Assembly (NCBI RefSeq): GCF_041381155.1
Contig: NC_091138.1
Span: 18,477,255-18,541,254, forward strand
DNA from: Argopecten irradians
Taxonomy: Eukaryota > Mollusca > Bivalvia > Pectinida > Pectinidae
Direction: 5' to 3'
DNA length: 64,000 nt
In this document: positions 25,101 through 37,638 of the stretch, in pieces
How positions within the stretch are numbered: the stretch's first letter is position 1
Layout: each line of letters starts with the position of its first letter
Program-made: the position numbers and the translations under genes
The notes under the pieces: generated by a model
What the model was told of the DNA's origin: nothing
What the model saw: only the letters and a program-made list of their open reading frames with translations
The model's database searches: none

Positions 25101-28100
25101 ATGTGAATTTTAGAGTTACATCAGCAGTGATCGATCTAACATTCATTTTCTAAGTATTTCTTTGTTGCTGTGCTTTATTTTTGGGTTTTTTTTTTTAAGT
25201 AAGACTTATCACTGCTTCAGAACTCTGTGATTGTCATTGATCGTCTTTGCTAATAATCCATGAAAAACGAAAACAGAGTCTGGCCTGTGTGAAACACTGC
25301 AAACAATATAATCTACTAAATGAGCTACTTAAGCAGGTTAACGTTGCTAGCAATGATTGCCCAAGTCTAATAGATCCCCTATTGGTATGTAGAATAGATG
25401 TTCACGTTTGTTTCTGAGAATTAAACCAGTTTAACTCCAGACATAATTATAACACAATCATACAGAATCATACAGAAACAAATTATTTTAAATCATTTTA
25501 AAATATACCTGTATAATTCACCCATATACTAGATAATTGTGATTGCACATTACCTTTTTATATCTTACCATCAAATGTAAGGCCTTCCTCTTTTAAACTG
25601 TTAAATTCATCCAGCTTATTTTGTTGGTGCCAAAATTCTTCTTTCAGTTGTTTTAATTCTTCATCTACAAGAAACCATGTGATATCAAAACTTAATAAAT
25701 TATCTAATTATTTGCAAATCCAGTCAGTATAGACTCCTAAATAACATACCAGTACAATACATTTTAACTACATTTAAAGATATATTACATTTATAAACTT
25801 GAATACAATAGATTTATAAGGCAACTCAGTTTTGTATAAATGACATCGATAGTTTCAATGCTCATGAAAAGTTTTTCATAAAATTAAAAACACAATCTGA
25901 CAGAAATTTTCATGCAATATTAGTTTAGTATGCATACCAGTAAATCCACTTAGCTCAGCTTTCTTCCACATCTTTTGTAGTTTTTTATCGTGGAATTCTT
26001 GTGGAATTTCATTGAACTGGACAGGACTGGGAGGAATAGAAATAACTTCTTGAAGTCCATATCTGTGCATGATATCTGAAAAACAATTTTCTCATTGACA
26101 AATAACCATGATGAGCAACAAAGTTTTTAAAACATAAAATTGTGGTCATTTCATAAGCAATTTCACATTTTTTTCTCAGAGGTTTTCAGTTTTGTTCTCC
26201 AAATCTAGCATATTAAAATTACATTATGGAATAAATCAATGCTTATGTAGAATAAGAAGTTTTTAAAACATAAAATTGTGGTCATTTCATAAGCAATTTC
26301 ACATTTTTTTCTCAGAGGTTTCAGTCTTGTTCTCCAAATCTAGCATATTAAAATTACATTATGGAATAAATCAATGCTTATGTAGAATAAGAATCCTATA
26401 TTATAAGAGACCCGATTTATAGGTCAAAAACTAACATCAACAGTATGTATATACCGGTATACATGTTATTACAAATTTATGTGATCTGTTGGATACAAAA
26501 TACTTCAACTAGAAGATATTGGGCAATGAAGTAATTCCAATAGTGTCCAGGAATATATATATATATATATCATCATTTTATGATAACGTCTGAAGAGAAG
26601 CTTTATTTTACTGTAGACAACCTAAGGATAAACTAACATGCTGTAAGTGGAGAAACAGGAGAGAGTAGTATAGGCTGTAGCTAATGCCCGATTCCGCTAA
26701 TGATAGTCACAGCAAGAGCTATCATGGCTACCAGTGTAGTATGGTACAATGTATTTTGACCCTCATGGTCAAATGACCTTGGGTTAAATTACCGTTATGG
26801 TGAAATAAAACAATTTTATGCATTTCTCTGACTTATGTAACATATACTGACAATCTGAAGGACTTACAGAGACTTACCAAGTAGTCTTTGTCTGACCTCT
26901 GCTTCCTTCATTCCATCTTTGTCTCTATCTTCAGCTCTCAGTTTCTTAAGTTCTCTCTCCACTTTATCCTGTATGGTGAGGTCAGCATAAAGGTCAGCCA
27001 AGCGGGGACCGTTTAGTCGCTGTATGGACAAAATAACAATTAATTGTAGATATAAATTGTATAAGGTAACTTGCATTACAGATTGCTGGACATAACACCA
27101 ATTTATATAATATACAAAATAACAAATCCCCCACAGATATGTATGATTGATGTGTTCCTCCCAGATCTGCATGTAAGTTGTACTCCCAAAAGATCTATAT
27201 GATGGTAGTGTTACCCAGAGATATATATGATGGTAGTCTTCTCCAGAGATCTATATGATGGTAGTGTTCTCCAGAGATCTATATGATGGTAGTGAGGGTT
27301 CACAAGAGAACTATATATGATGGTAGTGTTCCCCAGAGATCTATATGATGGTAGTGAGGGTTCACAAGAGAACTATATGATGGTAATGTTCCCCAGAGAT
27401 CTACATGATGGTAGTAAATATTCACCAGAGATCTATATGATGGTACTGTTCTCCAGAAATCTGTGTGATGGTAGTGTTCCCAGAGATCCATATGATGATG
27501 TGAGGGTTCCCAAGAGATCTATATGATGGTAGTGTTTCTCAGAGATCTATATGATGGTAGTGAGTGTTCACCAGAGATCTATATGATGATAGTGTTCCCT
27601 AGATATCTGTATGATGGTAGTGTTCCCCAGAGATCTATATGATGGTAGAGAGTGTTCCCGAGAGATCTATATATGATGGTAGTGAACCCAAGAGATCTGT
27701 ATGGTGGTAGTGTTCTCAAGAGATGTGTCTGATGGCAGTGATCAACAGAGATCTATATGATGGTAGCAAGTGTTCTCCAGAGATCTATATGATGGTAGTA
27801 AATATTCACCAGAGATCTATATGATGTTACTGTTTTCCAGAAATCTGTGTGATGGTAGTGTTCCCCAGAGATCTATATGATGATATTGAGGGTTCCCAAG
27901 AGATTTATATGATGGTAGTGTTCCTCGGAGATCTATATGATGGTAGTGAGTGTTCACCAGAGATCTATATGATGGTAGTGAGTGTTCACCAGAGATCTAT
28001 ATGATGGTAGTGTTCCCCAGAGATCTATATGATGGTAGTGTTCCACAGAGATCTATATGATGGTAGTGAGTGTTCCCCAAAGATCTATATATGATGGTAG

Positions 28101-29435
28101 TGAACCCCAGAGATCTGTATGGTGGTAGTGTTCTCAAGAGATGTGTATATGATGGCAGTGATCCACAGAGATCTACATGATGGTAGTGAGTGTTCTCCAG
28201 AGATCTATATGATGGTAGTTGTTCCCCAGAGATATGTACATACACGATTGTAGTGTTCACAAGAGATGTGTCTAATTGTAGTGTTCTCCAGAGATCTGTA
28301 TGATGGTAGTGTTCCCCAGAGATCTATATGATGGCAGTGAATGCTCTCCAGAGATCTATATGATGGCAGTGAATGCTCTCCAGAGATCTATATGATGGCA
28401 GTGAATGCTCTCCAGAGATCTATATGATGGTAGTGTTCCCCAGAGATCTATATGATGGTAGTGTTCCCCAGAGATCTATATGATGGTAGTGTTCCCCAGA
28501 GATCTATATGATGGTAGTGTTTCCCAGAGATCTATATGATGGTAATGAGTGTTCTCCATAGATCTATATGATGGTATTAAGTGTTCTCCAGAGATCTATA
28601 TAATGGTAGTGTTCTCAGAGATCTATATGATGGTAGTATTCCCCAGAGGTCTATATGATGGGAGTGTTTCCCAGAGATCTATTTGATGATAGTGTTTCCC
28701 AGAGATCTATATGATGGTATTGTTCTCAAGAGATCTATATGACGGTAGTGAGTGTTCTCCAGAGATCTATATGATGGTAGTGAATGTTCTCCAGAGATCT
28801 ATATGATGGTCGTGAGTGTTCTCCAGAGATCTATATGATGGAAGTGTTCTCCAGAGATCTATATGATGGTAATGTTCCCCAGAGATCTATATAATGGTAG
28901 TTTTCCCCAAAGGACTATGCACATGTTTGTTGTGTTTCCAAGATATCCGTATGTTGATTATGTTCTTTATATCATATGCTATAATTTGCCGTCGTTCGTC
29001 AGGACTTCACCATTCATGTCACGTGTTTATTCTGTGTTGTCTGTATTCATTTATTAAAAAAAAATAAAAATGTAAACATATAATCCTGTATTATGATTTT
29101 CATGTAGCTGCACTCTTCCGAGGATTTGACGTATTTTTTTATATTGAGTGTATACGGAATGTCTTCTGTAGCAGATATCTAGGCTATACGATGACAGTAC
29201 AGTGTCTAAACGTAACTTAACCGTTAGGCCTTACGTGTTAATGTTGTCAATCTGACCGTAACGATTGCGATGAACTTACTTTCTGAGCTTTTTCCCATAT
29301 CATATTCACTTTGTTCATTCGAAAAGGCTTTTTAGATTCAGTTAAAGGTTTGTTGACATCCTCTGAGTATTTCCCAGCGTCAGATCGGTCGATAAATAGA
29401 AACAGAAATATCAAGCACACGCCTCCTACTTTCAT
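16113..29435 (-). CDS. LRPAP1: LDL-receptor-related protein-associated protein 1 (RAP), 7 exons
   Basis: Exons on the minus strand: 29435-29280, 27019-26878, 26075-25938, 25664-25569, 24757-24516, 24226-24068 and 16184-16113. Phases and GT/AG sites all agree, giving 334 residues (human RAP is 357). RAP is an ER chaperone that blocks early ligand binding by LDL-receptor-family proteins and escorts them to the Golgi. Seen: a signal peptide (MKVGGVCLIFLFLF), RAP-type blocks FRMNKVNMIWEKAQK, RLADLYADLTIQ, KLQKMWKKAELSGF and HRVYELWALAKKANMS, which match the helical D1-D3 domains, Lys-rich helices, and a C-terminal HTEL equivalent to the vertebrate HNEL retention signal. Exon 6 could be read past its donor to a nearby stop; the real last exon lies 7.9 kb away beyond a satellite array. 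No damage is seen. Orthology is confident; the last intron length is unusual. Confidence 0.95.
16219..23847. repeat. 7.6 kb satellite array in the last LRPAP1 intron (121 bp and 75 bp units)
   Basis: Near-identical 121 bp units with landmarks TACCGCTAGATCATTATAA, ACTAGCACAGTGACCACC and GGTCCTAAAACGGCAAAAA. There are about 48 between 16.22 and 22.08 kb. From ~22.08 kb many units are a 75 bp form lacking 46 bp, mixed with a few full and scrambled copies, up to 23.85 kb. GACCACCT occurs twice in the long unit, at the two borders of the missing part. The array is almost free of point differences; unit length varies mainly in a T run (5-7) and an A run. Confidence 0.97.
26121..26392. repeat. 136 bp tandem duplication in LRPAP1 intron 2
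   Basis: Two adjacent copies (about 26121-26256 and 26257-26392) start AAGTTTTTAAAACATAAAAT and end TTATGTAGAATAAG. They differ by one or two bases. It is a recent intronic duplication with no coding content. Confidence 0.85.
27186..28915. repeat. Minisatellite in LRPAP1 intron 1
   Basis: About 58 copies of a 27-32 bp unit with core AGAGATCTATATGATGGTAG. They vary by a spacer of GTGTTCCCC or GTGAGTGTTC. Units are moderately diverged, and several blocks recur as multi-unit duplications (for example the stretch at 27.5-27.8 kb resembles 27.95-28.2 kb). Short ORFs here are repeat artefacts. Confidence 0.93.
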
Positions 29436-29864
29436 CTTGACGAAAGGAGTGTAAAGTCAGGATTACTCAGACGCTTTTAACGTTCGTGATTTCACGTAAG
29501 CAAAACAAACACTTGTCGACCAAGATCATTGTAGTTTCCATTTTGACGTTTCCCTGTTGGGGATTTTCCGATGGCGATTCATTCTATATGGCAAGATTCC
29601 CTGCTATTTTTAGATCGGTCTGTTGGCAATCAGGCTAAAACTAAGAATTTATCGACTATATTGACCTGACATTATGTTTATCTTAATTTAGGTCATCGCG
29701 CTTGCATTTGTAGACGTTTTAATTGCAGTTACATTTTATATCTATTGTAAAAGTACCGTATGTATTGTTACGCTTCATTTATAAATATATGTACATATGC
29801 AGTCCTGTCTTTATTAGCCTATATCAGTATATGTTCTTAAGTCATCAGAAGCATAGAATCCACT

Positions 29865-31180
29865 ACAGTATGGACTAACGTAGCTCTATACAGCTGTTCA
29901 TAAAAAAATGTCAGAAGGATTTAAAACTGGTTTTTTTTTTCGTCTTTTCTTTAAGATGCTCCACCGCAGACTGAGCATAAACGATACTCATCATTTAAAC
30001 GGTAATTGTTGTTTAATCGTGTATTTATATAGTGTTTAATTAACACAAAAATAATATATGAAATGATTTATTTTGCTTTTGATGCATGCGCAATCAGTAC
30101 TTCATTCCATATATAGCAAAGTGACCCAGAATTTTTTCGGGATGCAATTAATTACTTTCAATATTTTTGTCTTGAAGTAAAATTAGAAGCTCAAACTTTT
30201 TAATGGTGGTAATGGTGTAAAGTAAGTAACTTTTGTAATTGAACCAGAAACTATTATTTGTGTATATGTTCCATATACAAGTACCGTAGGTTTTTTTGTT
30301 AATTTTGCAACTAAAGATATTTATATTGACATATACTACGGATAAATATTTGTATACCTGTACTATGGTTCATATGACTACTTTTGAAAAACTATGTATC
30401 ATTAATTATTCTGAATTTTTTTACTATAGATACAGGTAAACAATATTTGTAATGCACTAGTGACACATTCACCAGTCAGGTATGAACTACATTTACTAAT
30501 TATATTTGAAATTAAAATTTCCATATTCAACTATAAAAAATTGCTGGTTTTTTTTTTGGGCACCATGCCATTGATACAATGAATACAGAAAGATACACCT
30601 GTATACCTGTAATTTCGCATCTATGGACTGAAGAATGTTGATTTACTCTTGAAATCGCCTAATATGGACCTAAAGATTGAACAGAACATTTAAACAGTAT
30701 TAATTTATTAAATGTTCCTTTTCAACTGAGAGGTACTTTTTCATTGTTTAACTTTGTTATATTTGTATTAGTCCTCTCAGTGATAATTCTTGCAATGCCT
30801 GAATTCAGGGCTATGTGTTAATTCTTTTAAAATATAAGGATTTTTTTTTATATATATAGATAAATGATTTTAATGAGAGTATTCAAATATTTATCATCAA
30901 TATTTGAAATGAACAATCTGAACCAAATTTACATTTAATGTGTAACTTTACATAGAAAATAAACTGTGTCAGTGATTACAAACACATAATAAATGTTTAC
31001 TGTACTTTTTGTGATTTGTTTTTAAACAAAAAAGAGTTGTACCTATTAGTTGTGACTTGGGCGGAGGGTTTAAAAATACAGAAGAAATATACACATGGTA
31101 AAAAAAAGATAGATATACAGTACATATGATTAGACAAAGTTGCTCCAAAATCAATCACCTCTTAATGTTTATGATAAACC
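29865..31180. repeat. Duplicated block, copy A
   Basis: The first ~380 bp (starting ACAGTATGGACTAACG) match copy B at 32623 almost perfectly and include a piece of the AGATGCTCCACCGC MITE family. Beyond ~30.25 kb similarity continues in the same order only as short islands, ending near the shared CACCTCTTAATGTTT at ~31.17 kb. Confidence 0.75.
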
Positions 31181-32622
31181 ACTTCATTCAAAAATGGAAT
31201 TTACAATTTCATCTTAATTTTGAAATTTTCAATTTAATTATTAATTACTGGACTATTAAAACAGTATAGAATCCCTCGGCTACAGACAAAGTACTGTGGT
31301 ACACATTTCTCTTAATTAATTACTTTTCTTCAACTCAATCATCTTTTTCTCCAGAGCACAAAAAAGAACAGGAAAAAACAGAAAAGGAAAGTAACATACA
31401 TGTAGGCCTATATTGTTTTCTGGAAATATATATGATGTGTTAATTCTCACAGCATAGGCCTACATGAATGTGATGAATTAAATATTATCAATGTTTGAGA
31501 GAATTTCCTAGTTGTAATTCTATAGCAGCTACATGGAATGTACGTTTACATATATACATTGTACGATACATATATACATCATAAAAGTTTTTTTTCCTTC
31601 CAGCATGGGACATTCATGTCATCTCTCTCCAGAATCAAATATTGTTTACAAAAAAACAACAACCAGAGACATAGATAATTTAATTAAATCTCTGCAAAAA
31701 ACTACACAAATATTGAACACATATATTGTACTTGTAAAATATCTATGAGCTAATTTATTTTCACATCTTTGACAGCTACATGCACGGACGTTCTATGGAA
31801 CGTTTTCGTGTGGTTTTAAATGGGAAATTATGTTACGATTATTTGTATTTAACCTTCATGATTCGGTTGATGTAAAATACGACGAATGCTATGCTGCAAT
31901 AATTGCCCCTTGCCGGGGCCCCATCTCTGCATCGGCCGAATATTTGTGTCGATTTCCATGTACAAGATGCTTTTATCGAAAATGATTACAAAGCATTGTC
32001 ATTAATGTAAGAATACTTCATTTGCATCAAATGTATCATCTCAAAACAACAATTTGCATACCGCATTAGTGGTTTATCACACGAAACGAAACCGACACGA
32101 CTGAGAAACACATGTCCATGTTGACATTTCCACGCAGCCTCGTTTTCAAAGAGTTTGGAGAATTTATATTTAGAACTGTGCTAAATTTACACGGGGCTTC
32201 CCCAAAATTTCAATGGTCAAAACTGGACACCGTCAGCAGAACTTGACCATCATTATGGTATACAATGACTTTTGGAAGGCCAAAGAACGCATTTAGACTG
32301 GTTTCCTTTGCCCGACTATTCACTTTAAATAAACATATAAATGGCATAAGGGAAGTAACTCTTGGATGTATAAGTGTTATTCGAGCGCACCTTTGTTTCA
32401 TTTCGCATGCGCACATTATCGCAGATGAAAAATCTCCATACTAGAAAATCAACATTTACTGAGGATTAAAAAGCTCTGAACTATGAAACTACTTAGTAAC
32501 TGACAACTAAATTGATTAAATTTGTGTTCTAGACATAGTTTATACTATTTCCACACTTTTTAGAGCAGACTATTGAGCGAAAAGTGGAAAACTAGAGTCA
32601 TCGCACGGGTAACATGACGTTA

Positions 32623-33790
32623 CAGTATGGACTAACGAGCTCTATACAGCTGTTCATAAAAAAATGTCAGAAGGATTTAAAACTGGTTTTTTTTTTTTCG
32701 TCTTTTCTTTAAGATGCTCCACCGCAGACTGAGCATAAACGATACTCATCATTTAAACGGTAATTGTTGTTTAATCGTGTATTTATATAGTGTTTAATTA
32801 ACACAAAAATAATATGAAATGATTTATTTTGCTTTTGATGCATGCGCAATCAGTACTTCATTCCATATATAGCAAAGTGACCCAGAATTTTTTCGGGATG
32901 CAATTAATTACTTTCAATATTTTTGTCTTGAAGTAAAATTAGAAGCTCAAACTTTTTAATGGTGGTAATGGTGTAAAGTAAGTAACTTTTGTAATTGAAC
33001 CAGAAACTATTATTTGTTTTTTTTTGCAGAGAATGAAACTCTGCGGCGCAAATTTACATACATGTGAATATATGTTTCTTGTATAGCATTGAATGCCACA
33101 ATGTACCTACATAATCATAAATTGTATGTATTGTGTCGTTGCATATTACATGTACACGAATGTAGGATGAAAAAAAAAACAAACAAACAAACAAAACTTG
33201 TATATGCCCAAAGTCCGTTTTTCTAATGCAACTAAAGATATTTATATTGACATATACTACGGATGTATGTAAGCTAACCTTTACACCCTAGTGCACTACA
33301 TTTAAACTAGGATTTTACAATATTTAAACTACAGGTAAACTTGTAATGCACTACGCCCAGTCAGGTATGACCACTAATTATAAAACCCCTATACAAATAA
33401 TGGGCAATGCCATTGAACAATGTGTTAGATACATGTACCTGTAATTTCGCCTATGGGTATTGATTTACCTGGTATCGCCTATGGAAACGGTTGCTTTAGT
33501 GATATATTTATAACTATCTGAGAGGTAGTTCAGTTATATTTGTATTACTCGATATAGCAATTGAATTCTCTATTGTTAATTCTCTTAGACTTATATAATT
33601 AAATGATTTAATGAGATTAATATTTATCATCATAATATGAACAATCTTACATTAAAGCTTTAAAAATAAATGTCGATGGGTCTAATAATTTACTGTCTTT
33701 TTAGTGATATGTTTTAAACCAGAGTTTATTTTTTGTTTAAACATATATTTCTAGACATACATGTACAATATCACCTCTTAATGTTTTGGA
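32623..33790. repeat. Duplicated block, copy B
   Basis: Direct-orientation partner of the block at 29865. After the near-identical first ~380 bp it has ~200 bp of unshared sequence (33.02-33.22 kb). It then carries the same landmarks as copy A with many small pieces missing. Confidence 0.75.
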
Positions 33791-34554
33791 TATATTTTGA
33801 TAAAGATATATATACTTACATATATTTCATTTTGATTATTCATTGATTTAATAGTCAGTTTGGGTGATGTGTATAATATAGACATTAGATCTACTTGTAT
33901 ATTGAAATCACGCAAACGTTGTGTACATGTATTAAATGATAAATTTACAGCGCTGGAAAGTGATGACTACATTAAAACCACGTGGAGTATCATATACAAT
34001 TTATGTTGTCAAGAGACATTTTAATCATAGATCTGTTTTAGTGTTTATACAATATGCACATATTAAATAAAACGTTGTATCTTATACAGATCAATTAATT
34101 GTTGTTTTTTTTTATTTTCAACAGCAAATTTAGATTACACACTTCATATCATTATGACATGTACATTTTGTGTTCATTTTATGTAGATGTATGTACATGT
34201 AGTTGTTGTGTTTGATATGAGCAATGTATATATGTCATGTATACAATGTACATGGGGATACAGGTATACCTGCATAATTGATTTATATATAAAACAAATA
34301 CTGTGAATTCTAGGCACACGGGTCAGTCGCCACCTGTGTGATGACACCTTACCTAAGATGATGATCAGTCAGTTTAAGGGTTAAACGTACCTCCACGAAC
34401 AATATAACTGTAAAGTATATTGTAGCATACTCAATAAACGTTTGACGTCATGGTTGGATTGTGAAAACATAATAAAAGGTGAGCAAAATGGATTTCGAAG
34501 AAAAAGGAGTTGTCAGTAACATATCTACACTCTGTATAATATCATTACCAATAG

Positions 34555-34835
34555 AAAAACACCAATCTTTCAACGTTTAAAAACACATTTCTACCAATGA
34601 TTTTCATAAAAAAGGCTACTGCCGTTGGAAAGAGAGATAATTTTCCTTTCAAAATCATCTTACATTTCTATACAAAGAGCCGGTGTAACGTTGAAAATGG
34701 ACCCCCGTTGAAAACTAACCTCGAGTCATTTTTCAACGTTGAAAAATGACCCCGAAAACCGTTGAAAACTGAACATTAAGCGCACTTTTTACACGACCCG
34801 TTGAAAATAGACCCCGTTGAAAAGTGATCCCATCA
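34555..34835. repeat. Cluster of CGTTGAAAA motifs with a 26 bp palindrome
   Basis: The words CGTTGAAAA and its complement recur about eight times, often followed by TGACCCC or TAGACCCC. A perfect 26 bp palindrome centred on AACGTT lies at 34725-34750. It looks like the eroded end of a mobile element, but no family was recognised. Confidence 0.5.
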
Positions 34836-34844
34836 GAACTCGTT

Positions 34845-35158
34845 CTTACACAACAACACAACACGACACCAAAACACCACGAAACCACACAGCATCACAC
34901 AGCACATCAACACACCAACAACACAACAACACTACACAACAACACATCACACAACACAACAAAATAACACAACATCACACAACATAACATCACACAACAC
35001 AACAACGCATCACACTAAACACAACATCACACAACACAAGACAACATTACACAACAACACGACACAACATCACAACAAAACATCACACAACACAACACAA
35101 CACAACCACGCAACAACAACATCCAACAACAATACTACACAACAAAACATCACACAAC
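34845..35158. repeat. CA/ACA-rich low-complexity tract
   Basis: About 310 bp made almost wholly of ACAAC, CACAAC and ATCACAC words. It directly abuts the left edge of the 178 bp satellite. Confidence 0.85.
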
Positions 35159-35160
35159 AT

Positions 35161-37638
35161 ATAATTGATAGTATTAGTCATTTACTAGTGAAATAAAAAC
35201 AAAATTAGGACAATGCGGGTAGGTCACCGTATATAAGACTACTAAAAACGTTCTATACGGCTAGATTCCCTTGCCTAAAATACCCGGGTATCTTACGTGC
35301 GTTTGTTAAAAAGTTCACTTAAACTGCACAGTTTGGCTATAATTGATAGTATTAGTCATTTACTAGTGAAATAAAAACAAAATTAGGACAATACGGGTAG
35401 GTCACCCTATATAAGACTACTAAAAACGTTCTATACGGCTAGATTCCCTTGCCTAAAATACCCGGGTATCTTACGTACGTTTGTTAAAAAGTTCACTTAA
35501 ACTGCACTGTTTGACTATAATTGATAGTATTAGTCATTTACTAGTGAAATAAAAACAAAATTAGTACAATACGGGTAGGTCGCCCTATATAAGACTACTA
35601 AAAACGTTCTATACGGCTAGATTCCCTTGCCTAAAATACCCGGGTATCTTACGTACGTTTGTTAAAAAGTTCACGGAAAATGCACAGTTTGGCTTCAATG
35701 GAGATTATAATTCGTTTAGTATTGAAATCAGAACGAAATTTGGACAATATAGGTAGGTCACCCTATATAAGACTACTAAAAACGTTCTATACGGCTAGAT
35801 TCCCTTGCCTAAAATACCCGGGTATTTTACGCACGTTTGTTAAAAAGTTCACGGAAACTGCATAGTTTGGCTACAATGAAGAGTATAAGTCGTATAATAG
35901 TGAAATAAAAACAAAATTTGGACAATACGGGTAGGTTGCCCTATATGAGACTACTAGGCAACTTTCTATACGGCTAGATTCCCTTGCCTAAAATACCCGG
36001 GTATTTTGCGTACTCTTATTAAAAAGTTCACTTAAACTGCACAGTTTGGCTATATTGGATAGTATTAGTCATTTACTAGTGAAATAAAAACAAAATTTGG
36101 ACAATACGGGTAGGTCGCCCTATATAAGACTACTAAAAACGTTCTATACGGCTAGATTCCCTTGCCTAAAATACCCGGGTATTTTGCGCACTTTGCTAAA
36201 CAAAGTTCACGGAAACTGCATGGTTTGGCTACAATGAAGAGTATAAGTCGTATAATAGTGAAATAAAACCAAAATTTGGACAATACGGGTAGGTTGCCCT
36301 ATATGAGACTACTAGGCAACTTTCTATACGGCTAGATTCCCTTGCCTAAAATACCCGGGTATCTTACGTGCGTTTGTTAAAAAGTTCACTTAAACTGCAC
36401 AGTTTGGCTATAATTGATAGTATTAGTCATTTACTAGTGAAATAAAAACAAAATTAGGACAATACGGGTAGGTCACCCTATATAAGACTACTAAAAACGT
36501 TCTATACGGCTAGATTCCCTTGCCTAAAATACCCGGGTATTTTACGCACGTTTGTTTAAAAGTTCACGGAAACTGCATAGTTTGGCTACAATGAAGAGTA
36601 TAAGTCGTATAATAGTGAAATAAAAACAAAATTTAGACAATACGGGTAGGTTGCCCTATATGAGACTACTAGGCAACTTTCTATACGGCTAGATTCCCTT
36701 GCCTAAAATACCCGGGTATCTTACGTAGTTTGTTAAAAAGTTCACTTAAACTGCACAGTTTGGCTATAATTGATAGTATTAGTCATTTACTAGTGAAATA
36801 AAAACAAAATTAGGACAATACGAGTAGGTCACCTTATATAAGACTACTAAAAACGTTCTATACGGCTAGATTCCCTTGCCTAAAATACCCGGGTATTTTA
36901 CGCACGTTTGTTAGAAAGTTCACGGAAACTCCATAGTTTGGCTACAATGAAGAGTATAAGTCGTATAATAGTGAAATAAAAACAAAATTTGGACAATACG
37001 GGTAGGTTGCCCTATATGAGACTACTAGGCAACTTTCTATACGGCTAGATTCCCTTGCCTAAAATACCCGGGTATTTTGTGTACTCTTATTAAAAAGTTC
37101 ACTTAAACTGCACAGTTTGGCTATATTGGATAGTATTAGTCATTTACTAGTGAAATAAAAACAAAATTTGGACAATACGGGTAGGTCACCCTATATAAGA
37201 CTACTAAAAACGTTCTATACGGCTAGATTCCCTTGCCTAAAGTACCCGGGTATTTTGTGTACTCTTATTAAAAAGTTCACTTAAACTGCACAGTTTGGCT
37301 ATATTGGATAGTATTAGTCATTTACTAGTGAAATAAAAACAAAATTAGGACAATACGGGTAGGTCACCCTATATAAGACTACTAAAAACGTTCTATACGG
37401 CTAGATTCCCTTGCCTAAAATACCCGGGTATTTTACGCACGTTTATTAGAAAGTTCACGGAAACTGCATAGTTTGGCTACAATGAAGAGTATAAGTCGTA
37501 TAATAGTGAAATAAAAACAAAATTTGGACAATACGGGTAGGTTGCCCTATATGAGACTACTAGGCAACTTTCTATACGGCTAGATTCCCTTGCCTAAAAT
37601 ACTCGGGTATCTTACGTACGTTTGTTAAAAAGTTCACA
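35161..37638. repeat. 178 bp satellite, left block (14 units)
   Basis: Units share GGCTAGATTCCCTTGCCTAA and an 18 bp palindrome centred on CCCGGG. Two subtypes alternate: type A (GGTCACCCTATATAAGACTA) and type B (GGTTGCCCTATATGAGACTA). The CTAGATTCCC landmark recurs at ~178 bp spacing from 35263 to 37581. Confidence 0.95.

Larger units (their letters stand above)
29436..34550. other. Gene-free region right of LRPAP1
   Basis: It holds the LRPAP1 promoter side (minus strand, just right of 29435) and otherwise AT-rich sequence with two copies of a duplicated block. No coding region with recognisable domains was found on either strand. No TATA box is obvious next to the LRPAP1 start. Confidence 0.45.
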
